The position numbers and the translations under genes are program-made. The notes beneath the pieces were generated by a model. The model was not told the DNA's origin. It made no database searches and saw nothing but the letters and a program-made list of their open reading frames with translations. DNA of 8,714 bases from Bacteroidales bacterium (lineage in GTDB: Bacteria; Bacteroidota; Bacteroidia; Bacteroidales; VadinHA17), in the NCBI GenBank assembly GCA_003520925.1, contig DOTV01000117.1:23702-32415 (forward strand), in the 5' to 3' direction. Shown piece by piece: positions 6,878 through 8,714 of this stretch (within the stretch, counting starts at the first letter, position 1; each line of letters begins with the position of its first letter).

Positions 6878-6903
6878 TTAATTGTAAATTGTATTACAAT
6901 TAA
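6878..6903. promoter_or_regulatory. 26-bp perfect inverted repeat, possible operator or leader hairpin
   Basis: TTAATTGTAA (6878-6887) and TTACAATTAA (6894-6903) are perfect 10-bp inverted arms around ATTGTA. The element also contains two adjacent AATTGTA copies (6880-6893) before the inverted TACAATT. It lies 22 bp before the presumed TTG start of the kinase, where the transcription start is expected. It could bind a dimeric regulator, or form a leader hairpin. All pairs but two are A-T, so RNA stability would be modest. Confidence 0.5.
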
Positions 6904-6925
6904 GTCACTTTCTTAACCTCTTGCC

Positions 6926-8714
6926 TTGAATATTAAAAGCTTTAGTAAAGTTGACAAGTGGATAGAAAAGATCCTGGGTTATCCTGGTATTAACGAGGAT
7001 ACACTGCGTCAGAAAAAGATGTACTGGTTAGCAACCGTTGCTGTTACATCAATGATTTTCTGTCTGACTCTGACATATCATTTCATTTTCCCGCAGTTAA
7101 AAATCCTCATTTACTATGGACTGTTCATCGGTCTAATATTCCTTCAGGGGGTCGTTTATCCATTAATTTTCCGTCGTGGTTATGATGCCAGGAAAGTATG
7201 GCCCATGTTTATAAACCAGACACTGGTGGCTTTGGCCACATTTTATTGTATTCTTAAATTGGGAGGAATTCCAAACTCAGGAGGGTTGATCATCGTCGGC
7301 CTTGCCCTTGTGTTTTTTTCTCTCAATTTCAAAAGGAAGATTCACTCTTTGCTGATCTTTGGTATTTATGTGATTACGCTTATCTCAGCTGGAGTTCTGC
7401 ACCCCTACCTTTCTGTTCCGGATGAGATGACTTCTGATGTTAATATTTCATTGTTCGTCATAAATTTGCTTTGGATTTCGGGATTTGCTATAATCTTTGT
7501 GATGAACTTTATTTCTCTACGGGTCAGGTTGGAAACACTTGAAGCCAGTCGTCTGAAAGAAATGGATGAAGCAAAGACGAAGCTCTTTACAAACATAACT
7601 CATGAGTTCAGGACACCCCTGACAATAATTACGGGAATGATTAACCTGATAAAGGAAGAACCTGATAAATGGCTGGATGAGGGTTGTGAAAAAATTAACA
7701 TTAACTCCGGAATCCTTCTTAACCTGGTGAACCAGATGCTTGATCTTTCAAAACTTGAAGCAGGGGCAATGCCTGTAAAGATGATAAAGGCGGATATTAA
7801 TCACTACATTGAATATATTGTCGGATTATTTCGTTCGACTGCTGAACAAAAGAGGATAGAGCTTAACTTTATTCCGGGTGATCAGGATATGATCCTCGAT
7901 TACGACCCGGAAAAGACATTGCAGATCGTTTCGAATCTCCTTACCAATGCACTTAAGTTCACACAGAAAGATGGAAGGGTTATTGTCGAAATTGCCGGGA
8001 AAGACAAAAGAAAGTATATAATACGTGTTAGTGACAACGGCCCTGGAATTCCTGAAGATCAACTGCAATTTATTTTCGACCGTTTCTACAGGGGGAATGG
8101 GAATAGTACCGGATCGGGACTCGGACTGGCCCTCACCAGGGAACTTGTGAATCTGATGAATGGAAGCTTAACCGTAGAGAGTATTTATGGTGAGGGAACA
8201 GAATTTACCGTTGAGCTACCTGTAACAGTTAATGCACCTGAGCGGGAGGCTCCTGAGTTTAATGAGCTTAAAAACAGAATAACTGAAAATTTCTCTCCTA
8301 CAACAAAAAAGGATACTTTTTCGAGTTTTAGCGATTGCCTTCACGACACAAAACCTTTGCTTCTTGTTGTGGAGGATAACAAAGATGTAGTCAGCTACCT
8401 GGTTTCCTTCCTGGAAAAAGAATATAATATAATTATTGCGGCCAATGGTGAAGAAGGTATTAATAAAGCAATTGAATTCATCCCTGATATTATCCTAAGC
8501 GATATCATGATGCCGGTACTGGATGGAATTGAAATGATGAAAATTGTCAAGAGTGATTTACGGACGAGCCACATTCCGGTCGTAATGCTGACAGCAAAGG
8601 CTGATATAGCATCCAGGATAGAAGGTATTGAGTTTGGGGCAGATGCTTATCTGGCAAAACCATTCAACAGGGAGGAGCTTCTTGTACAGCTTAGATCACT
8701 GATTAGCCTCAGAA
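6926..8714 (+). CDS. Hybrid sensor histidine kinase / response regulator (partial, runs off window)
   Basis: An open frame of 596 full codons continues past the right edge. Seen: a cytosolic N-terminal stretch (1-31), six hydrophobic helices (about 33-52, 58-80, 93-111, 119-133, 138-158, 173-198), a short helical linker, then HisKA with the phosphoacceptor His226 in FTNITHEFRTPL. The HATPase domain follows with N-box SNLLTNALKF (N341), DNGPGIP (D370-G374), FDRFYRG, and G2 box TGSGLGL (395-401). The receiver starts near 478 with acidic E483-D484, phosphoacceptor Asp526 in LSDIMMP, Thr556 and Lys578-Pro579. It is an inner-membrane hybrid kinase without a large periplasmic sensor, so its signal is unknown. 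A C-terminal AraC-type DNA-binding domain often follows in Bacteroidota, but this is not visible. An in-frame stop at 6914-6916 limits the start. TTG 6926 is preferred because codons before the first ATG (7019) encode a plausible charged amphipathic N terminus, but ATG 7019 would still precede TM1. Confidence 0.93.
   Translation, partial: MNIKSFSKVDKWIEKILGYPGINEDTLRQKKMYWLATVAVTSMIFCLTLTYHFIFPQLKILIYYGLFIGLIFLQGVVYPLIFRRGYDARKVWPMFINQTLVALATFYCILKLGGIPNSGGLIIVGLALVFFSLNFKRKIHSLLIFGIYVITLISAGVLHPYLSVPDEMTSDVNISLFVINLLWISGFAIIFVMNFISLRVRLETLEASRLKEMDEAKTKLFTNITHEFRTPLTIITGMINLIKEEPDKWLDEGCEKININSGILLNLVNQMLDLSKLEAGAMPVKMIKADINHYIEYIVGLFRSTAEQKRIELNFIPGDQDMILDYDPEKTLQIVSNLLTNALKFTQKDGRVIVEIAGKDKRKYIIRVSDNGPGIPEDQLQFIFDRFYRGNGNSTGSGLGLALTRELVNLMNGSLTVESIYGEGTEFTVELPVTVNAPEREAPEFNELKNRITENFSPTTKKDTFSSFSDCLHDTKPLLLVVEDNKDVVSYLVSFLEKEYNIIIAANGEEGINKAIEFIPDIILSDIMMPVLDGIEMMKIVKSDLRTSHIPVVMLTAKADIASRIEGIEFGADAYLAKPFNREELLVQLRSLISLR

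Noticed and set aside
7405..8068. Minus-strand open frames at 7405-7596 and 7826-8068
   Set aside because: Both are antisense to the continuous hybrid kinase frame, whose HisKA and HATPase motifs occupy these bases; their translations show no recognisable domain.

Overview
The window most likely comes from a Bacteroidota chromosome, plausibly Bacteroidales-like. Three things suggest this: a DUF4294 protein (a family I know from Bacteroidota), a hybrid histidine kinase with a receiver domain directly after the kinase core, and start codons without Shine-Dalgarno sequences next to TAnnTTTG-type -7 promoter elements. The taxonomic call is inference from these traits; there is no rRNA or other marker here.

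Layout. Six genes lie head to tail on the minus strand from 6777 down to 17. In transcription order they are a secreted DUF4294 protein (6777-6163), thpR (6140-5583), a 183-bp gap with small repeats, pcm (5399-4752), a glyoxalase II-like metallo-hydrolase (4741-4100), gcvP (4007-1119) and a divergent URO-D/corrinoid-methyltransferase-like protein (1051-17). DUF4294-thpR (22-bp gap) and pcm-hydrolase (10-bp gap) look like two short operons. gcvP and the URO-D-like gene follow after gaps of 92 and 67 bp and may be read through or have their own promoters. On the plus strand, divergent from the DUF4294 gene, a six-TM hybrid sensor kinase starts near 6926, probably at TTG, and runs off the right edge. 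It carries complete HisKA, HATPase and receiver domains.

Function. Most of this is housekeeping: glycine cleavage (GcvP), repair of isoaspartyl proteins (Pcm), thioester hydrolysis (metallo-hydrolase) and RNA-end chemistry (ThpR). The sensor kinase is accessory signalling with an unknown input. No mobile element, CRISPR array, tRNA or rRNA was seen.

I see no strong case for a new multi-gene system. The items most worth a second look are the 5443-5510 element (inverted arms around a 10-bp-period ACGGAGT array, overlapping the likely pcm promoter), the URO-D-like protein lacking the zinc cysteines of its methyltransferase relatives, the 26-bp inverted repeat in front of the kinase, and the uncharacterised DUF4294-thpR pair.
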